A stretch of 64,000 nt of DNA. It comes from Cohnella abietis. Its GTDB lineage: Bacteria > Bacillota > Bacilli > Paenibacillales > Paenibacillaceae. The DNA lies in assembly GCF_004295585.1 (NCBI RefSeq), contig NZ_AP019400.1:4996001-5060000 (forward strand), given 5' to 3'. The notes beneath the pieces were generated by a model. That model made no database searches and was not told where the DNA came from. It was given only the letters and a program-made list of their open reading frames with translations. Positions 16,713 through 26,052 of this stretch are shown here, one piece after another. The first letter of the stretch is position 1, and every line of letters starts with the position of its first letter. The position numbers and the translations under genes are program-made.

Positions 16713-19496
16713 TTAATATCTAGTCAAAAACCATAATTCAAATTCCAATTGCGACTTTTCAGTTGACAGATTGATTCCGACGTTCGCGGGATCATTACTA
16801 TAATCGCTCACGACATAGGCATACACTTTGTAATCGGGATTGCCAGGGTCCAGAACATTAAAATTGACGGTGTATGTGCCACTATTAAAATTTGATAAGC
16901 TCATAGGAACGTAGCTCACAGCGGTATCACCTTTTTTCAGTTGGAAGATGACAGTCGCAGATTTTTCGTCCGTACCGGTGTTTAATATCGATACTTTTGC
17001 TGTAATGCCATTCGTTCTCTCTACAACAATCGGAGCGATGTAATACGCTTCTGTAGACACGATCGCTCTGCTTTCGAAATATTGTTCTTCATACCCAAGG
17101 GAGAAAATGGTAATTCTGTAATCGTTGTTATTTTTAAAAATTCCTTTTTTGACCGATATTTTTCCTGAAGTAATGGTATAGTCTGCCTCGGTCAACGTGG
17201 TTAATATTGGATATTCTTTCTCGGGAGTGTTAATCACTTGAGCAACTTCGATCTTCTGAATTTTGTTTGTCCAATCCGGATTGTCCAAAAAATTCAATTC
17301 GCTCGGCACATTGCTATAAAGATTGGTTGAAAGAATGATAACCGGCGCTAGCTGCCTTAGCGTAACAGACGAGTTCAGTACATTGCCGTTGTCATCTTTT
17401 ATGGCGCCTGCATCTAGCTTAAAGAACACCCACCCGCTAAGCGGAGTGTGAATCGAAACGCCAATTATATTGCCACCTGCTGCTACTACTGAATCATCTG
17501 GGCCTAATGGCAAGTACGTATTCCCTTGGTCGATTGAATAGGAAAACTTTTCCTTAAGATGGGATATACCATGTGCATCTATTGTATTATCTATAAGATT
17601 TTTATCGAATTCCATTTCTAAAGCATAAACATACTTAGATGCAATCAATTTGTTATCAGATGTAGCGTTAATTAACTTAGGTGCGAGAAAATCTTTCGGT
17701 TGAATTTCTTCCGTAATAATGTCATTAGCGACCACATTACCGCTCGCATCTTTGAGCGTACTTCCGGCAATACGGACATAGTTGCTCAATTCCGTTAACG
17801 CCGAGGCCAAGTGAATGACGAGCTTATTGCCGCTAATCGTTACTGTATCGTTGGTGCCTAATGCAGCAAATGGATGAGCGTTATCAGGCTCAATATTGTA
17901 GCCAGACACTAAGTTGACTGCTTCTTTTAACGTCGTAGCATCCGTTGTAGCATTAATAATATTTTCATCAAAAACAAAGGTGATATCGTGGTTCTGATTA
18001 TCGATAGCATAGCTTTTCAATTGTGGCGGAGCAGTGTCAGCCGTGGGGGCTACGGAAAGGGGATTGGTTATCATTCCAGGCAAAAAGATGTCGTCATACT
18101 TAAAAGCGCCTCCAAGAATAAATATCTGGTTCTGGTTACCTTTAAGCGGATTATACAGTGTGATTATGAGCTTTAACCCTGTTGTGTCTAATTCAGCTGT
18201 ATCTAAAGCACCCAGCGAGTCATAGCTCGGATTACTAGTGCTTCTGTTTAGCATAATCCAATCCTTTAATGACCCACCTGTATCGTCACGAATGACTTTG
18301 CTAAAGTTCAACGTCACAGTTGTTACGATTATGCCGTTATCGCTAGTGTTAACAGCAGTTGCGTCTACCAGCATCGGCAGAGTTGCGTCGTCTAATGTGA
18401 ACGAAGGAGTTATATTATCCGAAGCCATTGCAACGCCACTTAAACTTTTGAGGGCGCCTGAAGCTACTTTCACTTTATACGTTCCCAGCCTCTGCTTACC
18501 AGGAAGAACGTATATGATGAGGTATGAAGGTTCATTCTTTTTATTATCGACGTATACCCTATCATTGACACCCAACGGACTATAATGGCTGCCGTCATCT
18601 GTTGAGATCGTAATCGCTGTTTTCAATGCGGCATCGCTAGCTAGATTGTTCGCGATCTGTTGGTCAAATTGTAATCCAATAACATGATATTCGGAACCTG
18701 CAAAGGTTATGGGTTCATCAAGAGATAATATCGGAGCATGGGGATAGTTATAGATCGGAACATAAAGACCCTTATTATCATTAACCGATAAGTTTCCAGA
18801 TTGATCCTGGACGTTTGAGAGATAGAGATCATAGCTTCCTTCAGAAAAAGTGGCGGCTAAGGTGATTACGATCGTGTTGCCATTAACGACAATAGGATTT
18901 TCAGCTGCTAAAACGATTGGAGCATCGTTGTAGTAAAGTTGAGCATCCAATGGTTGACCCGGATTGTTAAAAATAGGCTCGTCAAACGTTAATGTCACCT
19001 TGTTGCCGTCCGAACTAATCACTTGGCTCAAATACGTAGGCGGCGTTACGTCACCTAATGTGATATTGCCAATTGTGATCACCGCATTAGCTTGGGAGGC
19101 ATCCGCATTTACCACTGTACCCGCCTGCACTCTAATTTGATTATCTGTTCCGGTCAGCGGCGTGTCGAACGAAATTTGCAACTTCGTAGTAGGGGCATCG
19201 CCAGTAACACTCAAACCTAAGAAATCTGACTTCACAAATGAACCCATACCCGACCGTTTGATTAGGACAGGTACATTTGGTGCATCTGCTGATAATGCGA
19301 TAGGCTGATCAAATGTCAGCGTAACGGTCTTGTTGCCGTTGCTTATAGCCACAGGATTGACAGTGGACAGCGCTGGAGCCGTACCTGCTGCATGAACGAC
19401 AGTGAGTGAACCCGCAAAATTAAAAGTGGATAACACGACAGCTGCCATTACAACGAATGAAACCAGTTTCATTATCAAGCTTTTTCTTATTAACAC
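16713..19496 (-). CDS. Large exported repeat protein with SwmB-like/Ig-like repeats
   Basis: A 927-residue secreted protein. I prefer the GTG at 19496 to the one at 19508, which overlaps the AAGGAG sequence. The signal peptide ends near VHAAG. The body is a series of beta-rich modules of about 100-110 residues that repeat a pattern such as NKVTLTFDEPI, NTIVITLAATF and DQSGN, like SwmB/Ig-like repeats of surface adhesins. No SLH or LPXTG anchor is visible. It could be retained by the SLH protein encoded just downstream. Function unknown; a structural or adhesive surface role is likely. Confidence 0.75.
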   Translation of the reverse strand: MLIRKSLIMKLVSFVVMAAVVLSTFNFAGSLTVVHAAGTAPALSTVNPVAISNGNKTVTLTFDQPIALSADAPNVPVLIKRSGMGSFVKSDFLGLSVTGDAPTTKLQISFDTPLTGTDNQIRVQAGTVVNADASQANAVITIGNITLGDVTPPTYLSQVISSDGNKVTLTFDEPIFNNPGQPLDAQLYYNDAPIVLAAENPIVVNGNTIVITLAATFSEGSYDLYLSNVQDQSGNLSVNDNKGLYVPIYNYPHAPILSLDEPITFAGSEYHVIGLQFDQQIANNLASDAALKTAITISTDDGSHYSPLGVNDRVYVDNKKNEPSYLIIYVLPGKQRLGTYKVKVASGALKSLSGVAMASDNITPSFTLDDATLPMLVDATAVNTSDNGIIVTTVTLNFSKVIRDDTGGSLKDWIMLNRSTSNPSYDSLGALDTAELDTTGLKLIITLYNPLKGNQNQIFILGGAFKYDDIFLPGMITNPLSVAPTADTAPPQLKSYAIDNQNHDITFVFDENIINATTDATTLKEAVNLVSGYNIEPDNAHPFAALGTNDTVTISGNKLVIHLASALTELSNYVRIAGSTLKDASGNVVANDIITEEIQPKDFLAPKLINATSDNKLIASKYVYALEMEFDKNLIDNTIDAHGISHLKEKFSYSIDQGNTYLPLGPDDSVVAAGGNIIGVSIHTPLSGWVFFKLDAGAIKDDNGNVLNSSVTLRQLAPVIILSTNLYSNVPSELNFLDNPDWTNKIQKIEVAQVINTPEKEYPILTTLTEADYTITSGKISVKKGIFKNNNDYRITIFSLGYEEQYFESRAIVSTEAYYIAPIVVERTNGITAKVSILNTGTDEKSATVIFQLKKGDTAVSYVPMSLSNFNSGTYTVNFNVLDPGNPDYKVYAYVVSDYSNDPANVGINLSTEKSQLEFELWFLTRY

Positions 19497-19508
19497 GATA
19501 AGTCCCAC

Positions 19509-19749
19509 TCCTTATAAATAGAATGAACGATTCACGCTTCCTTCGGTATATTGGGGAAAAGATCATACAAGACCTCCCTATTCTTTCCCCACGTAAATCT
19601 GCATTTTGTAAATAATTTAGTTTCTACTAGACCTAAAAAAATAACTATCAATTACAATTATAAATTGTATCTTCGGCTTGAATCTTAATGAATTCTTAAT
19701 GAATATTTACATTTAGTGGTATTTAAGACCCCTAAAATCCACTTGGTAT
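19509..19749. other. AT-rich intergenic region
   Basis: This 241-bp gap upstream of the large surface-protein gene and downstream of the MFS gene holds a short perfect palindrome near 19652-19668 (TACAATT-ATA-AATTGTA) and two copies of TTAATGAAT. I see no gene. It probably contains the surface-operon promoter. Confidence 0.4.
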
Positions 19750-20985
19750 TTACATACTTACATGCGTTCTCTTATATAAAACTGGTATTGCCACTGCTAT
19801 AAGAATCATGCCCATAAAAGCAGGTGCGGCATGACCAAGTGATACATAGATTTGACCTCCAATAATAGGCCCAATCATTCTTGCTAAAGCCTGAATAGAT
19901 TGGCTCCCTCCTTGAACCCTTCCTTGTTCACTAGAATCGACTGACTTGGAGAGCATCCCATTAAATGAAGGCCCAAAGATTGAATCCCCAAAACCAAATA
20001 TAAACATTCCAGCGATAAGAAGAGGATAGAATGAGAACAAAGCAGATAGAGCAATAAAGCTGTAGCCTATAATCTCTGAAACCATTCCTAGAATTGAGAT
20101 CTGCTTATCATTAAATTTTTTCAAAAGCTTCGGCATTATGAAACCTTGTGAAATGATGTCTTGGACGCCCATAATTGAAAACATAAGTCCAATTAATACT
20201 GGCTTCCAATTGAAAGTGTCCATTGTAAATTGTGAAAAAACGGACTGTAAAGATCCGTTCGGTATCCAAAGTAAAAATGCTGAGATAAGTAGCCTGTTTA
20301 GGTTTTTCATAGAAAGTAGGTTTGCAAGCTGCGAAAATGGATTCAGTCTAATAAAGGTAATCTTTTTCAATCTATTATTCTTAGCAAGGCTCTCAGGCAT
20401 AAAGAAATATCCATAGACAACATTCAATAACGTTATGACTGCCCCAAAATACATAGGTACAGCATAACCAAACTTGGCGAGTACTCCGCCTAGCGTTGGA
20501 CCAATGACACTGCCTACACCTACAACCGCACTCACCCATCCAAAGTATTTGGTTCTCTGTTCTGGAGGAATGATGTCTGCAAAATAGGCGAAGATCGTAC
20601 CTATACTACCTCCTGTTACCCCCTCTATGATACGCCCAGCAAATAGTATCCACAGAGCTCCACCTATCCCAAAAACGAAATAACCGATCGCGGAACCCAA
20701 AAGGCATACTAAGAGCAATGGACGACGGCCATATCTGTCGCTCAAAGCTCCAATTATGGGAGCCGCAAAAAACACACAGAATGCATAAACAGAGGTTAGC
20801 AGCGTTACAACAATAGCTTGATTTCCCGGATTGCTTATATAAGGCTGCACTAAGAATGGGACGACAGGTGCTATAATACTGAAGCCTATTCCGCAAAGAA
20901 ACACAGAGATAAGACCGAATATTAACGCGTGCTTATCTACGGCTTGTTCTGCATTCTGTTCATTGTTAGATGTAAATATGGACAT
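19750..20985 (-). CDS. MFS drug-efflux-type transporter
   Basis: A 411-residue major facilitator with 12 predicted helices. The loop 2-3 motif A is clear (GALSDRYGRRPLLL) and helix 5 has a motif C-like glycine/proline pattern (GVGSVIGPTLGG), typical of DHA1 drug:proton antiporters. It lies directly downstream of a marR gene on the same strand but has its own TTGACA promoter flanked by an inverted repeat, so it is probably repressed by that MarR protein. The substrate is unknown. Confidence 0.85.
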   Translation of the reverse strand: MSIFTSNNEQNAEQAVDKHALIFGLISVFLCGIGFSIIAPVVPFLVQPYISNPGNQAIVVTLLTSVYAFCVFFAAPIIGALSDRYGRRPLLLVCLLGSAIGYFVFGIGGALWILFAGRIIEGVTGGSIGTIFAYFADIIPPEQRTKYFGWVSAVVGVGSVIGPTLGGVLAKFGYAVPMYFGAVITLLNVVYGYFFMPESLAKNNRLKKITFIRLNPFSQLANLLSMKNLNRLLISAFLLWIPNGSLQSVFSQFTMDTFNWKPVLIGLMFSIMGVQDIISQGFIMPKLLKKFNDKQISILGMVSEIIGYSFIALSALFSFYPLLIAGMFIFGFGDSIFGPSFNGMLSKSVDSSEQGRVQGGSQSIQALARMIGPIIGGQIYVSLGHAAPAFMGMILIAVAIPVLYKRTHVSM

Positions 20986-21035
20986 TTAAGTTCTCTCCTC
21001 TAAAGTTGTAATTTTGATTCCTTGGAAACATAATT

Positions 21036-21064
21036 ATCGTACTGCCATTTTGTTTCCTTGTCAA
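21036..21064 (-). promoter_or_regulatory. Promoter and possible MarR operator of the MFS gene
   Basis: On the minus strand TTGACA (21059-21064), 17-bp spacer, TACGAT (21036-21041). An inverted repeat GGAAACA (about 21024-21030) and TGTTTCC (about 21051-21057) brackets the -10 element and reaches the -35, a good position for a dimeric repressor. Confidence 0.65.
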
Positions 21065-21079
21065 CAAAATTGAAGCAAT

Positions 21080-21112
21080 AAAAAAACAGCCTTTCTCAAT
21101 AGAGTTGGGCTG
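21080..21112 (-). terminator. Terminator between marR and the MFS gene
   Basis: CAGCC (21087-21091) pairs with GGCTG (21108-21112), with further internal pairing, and a run of T follows on the minus strand. It separates marR from the pump gene. Confidence 0.75.
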
Positions 21113-21130
21113 CCTATAATTACATATTGA

Positions 21131-21619
21131 TTATTCAAATAACATTTTTTCCGACTTCATATCTAGACCTTGTTTTTTTATTTCTGCATCCAAATGCCTA
21201 CTATACTTTTCCACAAAAATAAGAATACTGTCGAATTGTTCCTCGGTTACCTGCTCAAATATGGGTTTATCCCGCTCTTGAAACTCTTTGTGTAGATCCT
21301 CATGGATTTTATAAATTTTTTTCCCTTGCTCAGTAAGCCTAAAATAGATTTCTTTCTTGTTATCCGACTTCTGGTAGCTTTCAATGAGGCCTTTTTCCAT
21401 GAGCTTCTTAGTCATTTTGCTTATAGCACCACGTGTCATATAAAAGGACTCCGCAAGCTTTGTCACGTTGGAATCTACATTTTTTTCAATGTATTCGATG
21501 CAATGTACTTCAGAAGACTTATGACCTTTAAGACTATCTTCCATCTTATCTTTGTTAATCCAAACTAACTTATTATATAATTCCCTGAAACCCATCATGA
21601 CCTGATCTTCTTTGTTCAT
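21131..21619 (-). CDS. MarR-family transcriptional regulator
   Basis: A 162-residue winged-helix regulator. The DNA-binding region is about residues 50-105 (NVTKLAESFYMTRGAISKMTKKLMEKGLIESYQ, then the wing with DNKKEIYFRLTEQGKKIY). GGGGAGG lies 7 bases before the ATG. It precedes an MFS efflux gene, the usual arrangement in which the MarR protein represses the pump until a ligand binds. The inverted repeat at the pump promoter is the likely operator. Confidence 0.88.
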   Translation of the reverse strand: MNKEDQVMMGFRELYNKLVWINKDKMEDSLKGHKSSEVHCIEYIEKNVDSNVTKLAESFYMTRGAISKMTKKLMEKGLIESYQKSDNKKEIYFRLTEQGKKIYKIHEDLHKEFQERDKPIFEQVTEEQFDSILIFVEKYSRHLDAEIKKQGLDMKSEKMLFE

Positions 21620-21658
21620 GGCCAGTCCTCCCCAACCGTCGGTGCATTCACTATTATT

Positions 21659-21701
21659 GGGGCTGCCCTTTTGGTCATCTCAGACCTTCATGGGCCGCCC
21701 C
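21659..21701. other. Strong two-tier hairpin downstream of aspartase gene
   Basis: GGGGCTGCCC (21659-21668) pairs with GGGCCGCCCC (21692-21701) with one mismatch, and an inner GGTC/GACC stem lies in the loop. On the plus strand TTTT follows directly; on the minus strand, where aspartase is read, no T-run follows. It may act as an mRNA 3'-end stabiliser or weak terminator. Confidence 0.5.
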
Positions 21702-21711
21702 TTTTCTATGC

Positions 21712-23133
21712 TCAGGGCTGATCCTTTAGTAGTCTTTCTCCAGCAATACCGGGAGTAGTCATTTGCACGGGATCGAGGATTTCATCCATTTCCTCCGGTG
21801 TTAACAGACCCTTTTCCAATATAAGCTCCTTAATAGTCATTCCTGTTGCCATCGCCTCTTTCACAAGCTGAGCAGCAACATCATACCCAAGGTGGGGATT
21901 CAAGGCAGTTACAATTCCAAAGCTCCGATTAACGTACTCTTGGCATCTAACCCGATTGGCCTCCATCCCTTCCAGGGCAAACCGATTAAAGACATCTAGT
22001 GCACGCTGCATCACCTGAAGTGATTGCAATAAATTAAAGGCGATAACCGGACCCATCACATTTAGCTCGAACTGACCCGCTTCCGAGGCCATACAAATCG
22101 TATGATCATTGCCAATCACCTGAAAAGCAACCTGGTTCACAACCTCTGCCATAACGGGGTTAACCTTACCTGGCATAATCGATGAGCCTGGCTGTCTTGA
22201 AGGTAACTTGATTTCATTAAGCCCTACATGAGGACCAGAAGCCATCATCCGAATATCGTTGCAGATTTTTGATAAATTGACAGCACATACCTTAAGAGAT
22301 GCAGATAGCTCCGTATAAGCATCCGTATTCTGGGTAGCGTCAACCAAATCCTCCGCAGAATGAATCGGAATTTGGAGATCCCTGGCCATGTGATCGACAA
22401 CTAGATGAATATATTCAACTGTAGCATTTAATCCGGTTCCTACCGCTGTTGCTCCCATGTTTACAGAGAGCAAGCCTTCGGCTGCACGGGAAATTCGGCC
22501 AATATCACGCTCCAATACTTTGGCGTATGCACCAAATTCCTGCCCCATTCTGATGGGAACAGCATCTTGCAGATGCGTTCTCCCCATTTTGATTACATCA
22601 TCAAACTCCACTTGTTTGTTCTTGAAGCCTGTTTGCACTTCTCGCATTGTGACAAGTAGCTGATCCGTTAACAAATGTGCTGCTATTCTTAACGCTGTCG
22701 GTATTGCATCGTTGGTGGATTGTGACATGTTGACGTGATTGTTTGGACTACAGTTGAAATAATCACCTTTGTCATGCCCCATAATTTCCAAAGCCCGATT
22801 CGCGAGTACTTCGTTCATATTCATGTTAATGGACGTTCCTGCTCCGCCTTGAATGGAATCGACAATAAATTGATCAATCCATTGTCCCTGTGCCACTTCC
22901 TCGGCCGCTTGTACAATTGCTTGTCCAATTTGATGCGGCAGTCTCCTCAGCTCCATATTAGCTTGAACTGCGGCTTTCTTGACATGTGCTAGGGCAATGA
23001 CGAGCCCGGGATGTACGGGTACACCCGTGATCGGAAAATTCTCGATGGCTCTAAGAGTCTGAATTCCGTAATAAGCCGTAGCCGGCACTTCTTTGCTCCC
23101 CAATGAATCCTTCTCGATGCGTCCGGACAACAC
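21712..23133 (-). CDS. aspA: Aspartate ammonia-lyase
   Basis: Converts L-aspartate to fumarate and ammonia. From the GTG at 23133 (GAGGGAG 5 bases upstream) it has 473 residues, matching the family; the longest frame adds 28 unlikely residues. It has the fumarase/aspartase signature GSSIMPGKVN (316-325). The blocks YGIQTLRAIENFPITG, NVNMSQSTND-like NHVNMSQSTNDA and QFELNVMGPVI favour aspartase over class II fumarase. It is a single-gene unit. In B. subtilis the equivalent gene (ansB) is paired with an asparaginase; no asparaginase gene is seen here. Confidence 0.88.
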   Translation of the reverse strand: MLSGRIEKDSLGSKEVPATAYYGIQTLRAIENFPITGVPVHPGLVIALAHVKKAAVQANMELRRLPHQIGQAIVQAAEEVAQGQWIDQFIVDSIQGGAGTSINMNMNEVLANRALEIMGHDKGDYFNCSPNNHVNMSQSTNDAIPTALRIAAHLLTDQLLVTMREVQTGFKNKQVEFDDVIKMGRTHLQDAVPIRMGQEFGAYAKVLERDIGRISRAAEGLLSVNMGATAVGTGLNATVEYIHLVVDHMARDLQIPIHSAEDLVDATQNTDAYTELSASLKVCAVNLSKICNDIRMMASGPHVGLNEIKLPSRQPGSSIMPGKVNPVMAEVVNQVAFQVIGNDHTICMASEAGQFELNVMGPVIAFNLLQSLQVMQRALDVFNRFALEGMEANRVRCQEYVNRSFGIVTALNPHLGYDVAAQLVKEAMATGMTIKELILEKGLLTPEEMDEILDPVQMTTPGIAGERLLKDQP

Positions 23134-23227
23134 GATCTCTCCCTCACATAAGGTTTTGTTTGCCTTGTTCCTTTCAGAAAGCGGTTCTATAGTCCGAGTA
23201 TAGCATAGCTGTAACATGAATAAAAAA

Positions 23228-23271
23228 ACCGAATCCAGCCCCCCTTATATAAAAGGAGTTCCGAATTCGGT
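23228..23271 (-). terminator. Terminator of the ndh operon
   Basis: ACCGAAT (23228-23234) pairs with ATTCGGT (23265-23271); seven T follow on the minus strand. It closes the ndh plus small-protein transcript and sits at the 5' end of the aspartase gene. Confidence 0.8.
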
Positions 23272-23284
23272 TTCTTATGAAGTA

Positions 23285-23560
23285 CTACTCGTCGTCTTCC
23301 AGCGCAAGCATTTGTGCTTCCCACTCTGCACGGCGTTTTTCTTCCAAATATTGTTGTGTCATTCGATCTCGTTCACGGCCTTTTTCCTTCAACCGTTCAA
23401 TTCCGGGTTGAATGAGCAGGTCCACTTCTGCTTGGACAATAGCAACAAGATCATATCTTGTTTGCGATTCTAGATAAGAGCCCACTTCCATCAGCGCATT
23501 GTATCGGTCCAGTTCATCTCGCTTTAACAGGCCCCGCACTTGCACGCTGCAGTGTCTCAT
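23285..23560 (-). CDS. Hypothetical protein coupled to NADH dehydrogenase
   Basis: A 91-residue, charged, probably helical protein (KGRERDRMTQQYLEEKRRAEW) with an acidic end. I do not recognise a family. Its ATG shares one base with the stop codon of ndh (TAATG), so it is almost certainly translationally coupled to it. The terminator directly downstream shows that the two genes form a complete operon. It might modulate or accompany the dehydrogenase; this is inference. Confidence 0.7.
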   Translation of the reverse strand: MRHCSVQVRGLLKRDELDRYNALMEVGSYLESQTRYDLVAIVQAEVDLLIQPGIERLKEKGRERDRMTQQYLEEKRRAEWEAQMLALEDDE

Positions 23561-24753
23561 TACAGGAATTTGCCTTTACGCAGCACGAGTGGAATACCAC
23601 CAATGATGAACAAATAACGAAGGTCAATGGCTTTCTTAAGCCAAGCAGCGAACCGACCTTTATATTTTTTGCCGAAAGCTACACCAATTGCTTCGCCTTT
23701 ACCAAGGGATGCAACAGTACCTTTGCTAACGTAAGTGTAAGTTTTCAATGGCTGGTTACGGATTGAAGCAACCAAGTTGTGAGCGCAATTTACGCCTTGT
23801 TGCATAGCCATTTGGGCTGTTGGCGGGTAAGGACGACCTTCTGGGTTAAACACGAGTGAGTTATCTCCCAAGATGTAGACATTCTCGTGACCTGGTGCGC
23901 GTAGGAATTCATCTACCTTCACACGGCCTCTCATTGTTTCAAATCCAGCTTCCTCAATCAGACGATTTCCACGAACTCCACCTGTCCAGATGACAGTTTG
24001 AGATTTGATTTCTTCGCCTTCTCCAACAACTACACCGTCCGGAGTACATTCTTTAATGGCAGTACCAATACGGAATGTAACACCTTTCTTCTGCAACACA
24101 TCCATCGCATATTCAACAAGCTCAGGATCAAATCCTGGCAATGCTGTAGGAGCAGCTTCAATGTTGATGATTTTTACAAGAGAAGTATCTACGTCGAACT
24201 GCTTGCACAGCTCAGGGATACGATCTGCTAATTCTCCGATAAACTCAATACCCGTAAAGCCTGCGCCACCAACGATAAAGGTTAAATAATCTGTCCGGTG
24301 GGGCTCACGCTTAAAGCGAGCGAATTGATATTCAATGTGCTCACGAATCAAACGAACGGAGTTAATACTGCGAATGTTCATCGCATGCTCGCCAAGTCCG
24401 GGAATACCGAATGTTTCAGGCTCGCCGCCTAAGCCAATGATCAGATAATCATAAGAAAGCGTACCATCTTCAAGAATTACCTTACGATCTTGAGGACGAA
24501 TTTGTACTACTGTTGATTTAACGAAATCAATTTTGAATTCATCAATCAGTTTAGAGATGTTAACCCGTGCATTTTCTGGGTTGTCCGTACCTGCAGCTGG
24601 CATGTGCAGATGCGTTGTAATGTAATGGTAGTCATGTTTATTGACTAATGTTACATCCGCTTCGTTATAATTTAATTCCTTTTGCAGTCGAAGCGAAGTT
24701 AGCACACCGCCATAGCCTGCTCCAAGGATAACAATCTTCGGAATACTGCTCAT
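23560..24753 (-). CDS. ndh: Type II NADH:quinone dehydrogenase
   Basis: A membrane-associated flavoenzyme that passes electrons from NADH to menaquinone without pumping protons. From ATG 24753 it has 397 residues; ATG 24765 (four codons more) is also possible. FAD motif at the start (KIVILGAGYGGVLTSL), NADH motif in the middle (FIVGGAGFTGIEFIGELAD), and the FAD C-terminal motif (VYILGDNSLV), followed by the quinone-site-like YPPTAQMAMQQG. It closely resembles B. subtilis Ndh/YumB. It is divergent from yumC and overlaps the small downstream gene by one base. Confidence 0.92.
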   Translation of the reverse strand: MSSIPKIVILGAGYGGVLTSLRLQKELNYNEADVTLVNKHDYHYITTHLHMPAAGTDNPENARVNISKLIDEFKIDFVKSTVVQIRPQDRKVILEDGTLSYDYLIIGLGGEPETFGIPGLGEHAMNIRSINSVRLIREHIEYQFARFKREPHRTDYLTFIVGGAGFTGIEFIGELADRIPELCKQFDVDTSLVKIINIEAAPTALPGFDPELVEYAMDVLQKKGVTFRIGTAIKECTPDGVVVGEGEEIKSQTVIWTGGVRGNRLIEEAGFETMRGRVKVDEFLRAPGHENVYILGDNSLVFNPEGRPYPPTAQMAMQQGVNCAHNLVASIRNQPLKTYTYVSKGTVASLGKGEAIGVAFGKKYKGRFAAWLKKAIDLRYLFIIGGIPLVLRKGKFL

Positions 24754-24984
24754 TGATGATCCCATCCAATCCTTTTGTGTGTTTAGTTTGTGAAAAATTA
24801 CACAATGTTCATCGTTAAGTCGCTTTAACGGAACTCTACGAATTAATATATCGGCTTTTCCAACAATTTTCAAGGTTCTTTTTCACGAATATCTTTGTAC
24901 ATCTTTACAAAATCCTTTTCATGCCTCTAACAGATGATTATAATTAATACGTTAAGCTATCTGGAAGTTTGGAGGTGTAAGCTT

Positions 24985-25980
24985 GTGAATCAAAGCAATG
25001 AAGCTGTTGTAGACGTAGCCATCATTGGCGGTGGTCCCGCTGGGATGTTCGCAGCCTTCTATGGTGGTATGCGACAGATGTCAGTTAGTCTTATAGAAAG
25101 TATGCCACAACTTGGCGGTCAATTAGCCGCTCTCTACCCCGAGAAATATATATATGATGTTGCTGGGTTCCCTAAAGTTACTGCACAGGAGCTCGTTAAC
25201 AATTTGAAGGTACAGATGGATCACTTTAAATCTAACCTGTACTTGGAAGAAAAAGTAGTGAAGGTCAGCAAGCTAGATGATCGCCTCTTTGAGATTGTAA
25301 CCGACAAGCATGTTCATCATGCACATTCCGTAATCATTACCGCAGGGGTTGGTGCATTCCAGCCACGGAGGCTAGAATTACCTGAAGCTGCTCAATATGA
25401 GAAAACCAATCTTCACTATTTCGTTAGCGACTTAGAACGCTATAGGGGTCAGAAGGTTATTATAAGCGGTGGCGGTGATTCCGCACTGGATTGGGCGTTA
25501 ATGCTTGAGCCCATAGCGGAGCAAGTTATGCTAGTCCATCGCCGAGATAAGTTTAGGGCGCATGAGCATAGCGTAGAGCTTCTAATGAATTCCAAAGTAA
25601 AGGTTATAACTCCAACTGAGATTACTGCGTTGCATGGAGAAGGCTCCATACAGCAAGTAACATTAACTGATGTAAAAACTGGCGTAACAACGGATTATGA
25701 TGTTGATGCCGTAATTATCAATTTCGGATTCGTCAGCTCCCTCGGTCCTATCGCGGAATGGGGGCTTCATATAGAAGGTGGCTCAATCATCGTCGATTCA
25801 CGTATGGAAACGAATATCCCTGGCATTTTCGCTGCTGGAGATATTACAACATATCCCGGAAAACTCAAGCTCATTGCCGTTGGCTTCGGAGAAGCGCCTA
25901 CAGCTATCAATAACGCTAAAGTGTATGTTGATCCAGACGCTAAGCTATCTCCAGGACATAGCAGCAATATGAAATTATAA
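24985..25980 (+). CDS. yumC: Ferredoxin/flavodoxin-NADP+ reductase type 2
   Basis: A thioredoxin-reductase-like flavoenzyme that reduces ferredoxin or flavodoxin with NADPH. I chose the GTG at 24985 (GGAGG 9 bases upstream), giving 331 residues, as in B. subtilis YumC. FAD motif VAIIGGGPAGMFAAFYGG (about 11-28), NADP motif IISGGGDSALDWAL, and C-terminal FAD motif GIFAAGDITTYPGKLKL. It lacks the CxxC redox pair of thioredoxin reductase, as expected. TATAAT lies at 24939-24944. It is divergent from ndh and followed by a long hairpin. Confidence 0.92.
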   Translation: MNQSNEAVVDVAIIGGGPAGMFAAFYGGMRQMSVSLIESMPQLGGQLAALYPEKYIYDVAGFPKVTAQELVNNLKVQMDHFKSNLYLEEKVVKVSKLDDRLFEIVTDKHVHHAHSVIITAGVGAFQPRRLELPEAAQYEKTNLHYFVSDLERYRGQKVIISGGGDSALDWALMLEPIAEQVMLVHRRDKFRAHEHSVELLMNSKVKVITPTEITALHGEGSIQQVTLTDVKTGVTTDYDVDAVIINFGFVSSLGPIAEWGLHIEGGSIIVDSRMETNIPGIFAAGDITTYPGKLKLIAVGFGEAPTAINNAKVYVDPDAKLSPGHSSNMKL

Positions 25981-25988
25981 CAAAGCTC

Positions 25989-26052
25989 AAAGGGCATCCT
26001 AATTAGGTACACCGGAATGATTAAGCCGGTTCCTAAGGAGGATGCCCTTTTT
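25989..26052 (+). terminator. Extended hairpin that ends yumC and overlaps the next ribosome-binding site
   Basis: AAAGGGCATCCT (25989-26000) pairs exactly with AGGATGCCCTTT (26039-26050), with inner stems TTAGG/CCTAA and ACCGG/CCGGT. A short T-run ends it, so it looks like a terminator for yumC. The Shine-Dalgarno (AAGGAGG) and start region of the zinc-ribbon gene lie in the 3' arm, so the same structure may control that gene. Confidence 0.75.

Noticed and set aside
14956..19496. Mobile element or prophage carrying the two large surface genes
   Set aside because: No integrase, transposase or terminal repeats were seen around them.
21712..23133. Class II fumarase
   Set aside because: The shared signature does not discriminate, but the surrounding blocks (QFELNVMGPVI, RAIENFPITG) fit aspartase better.
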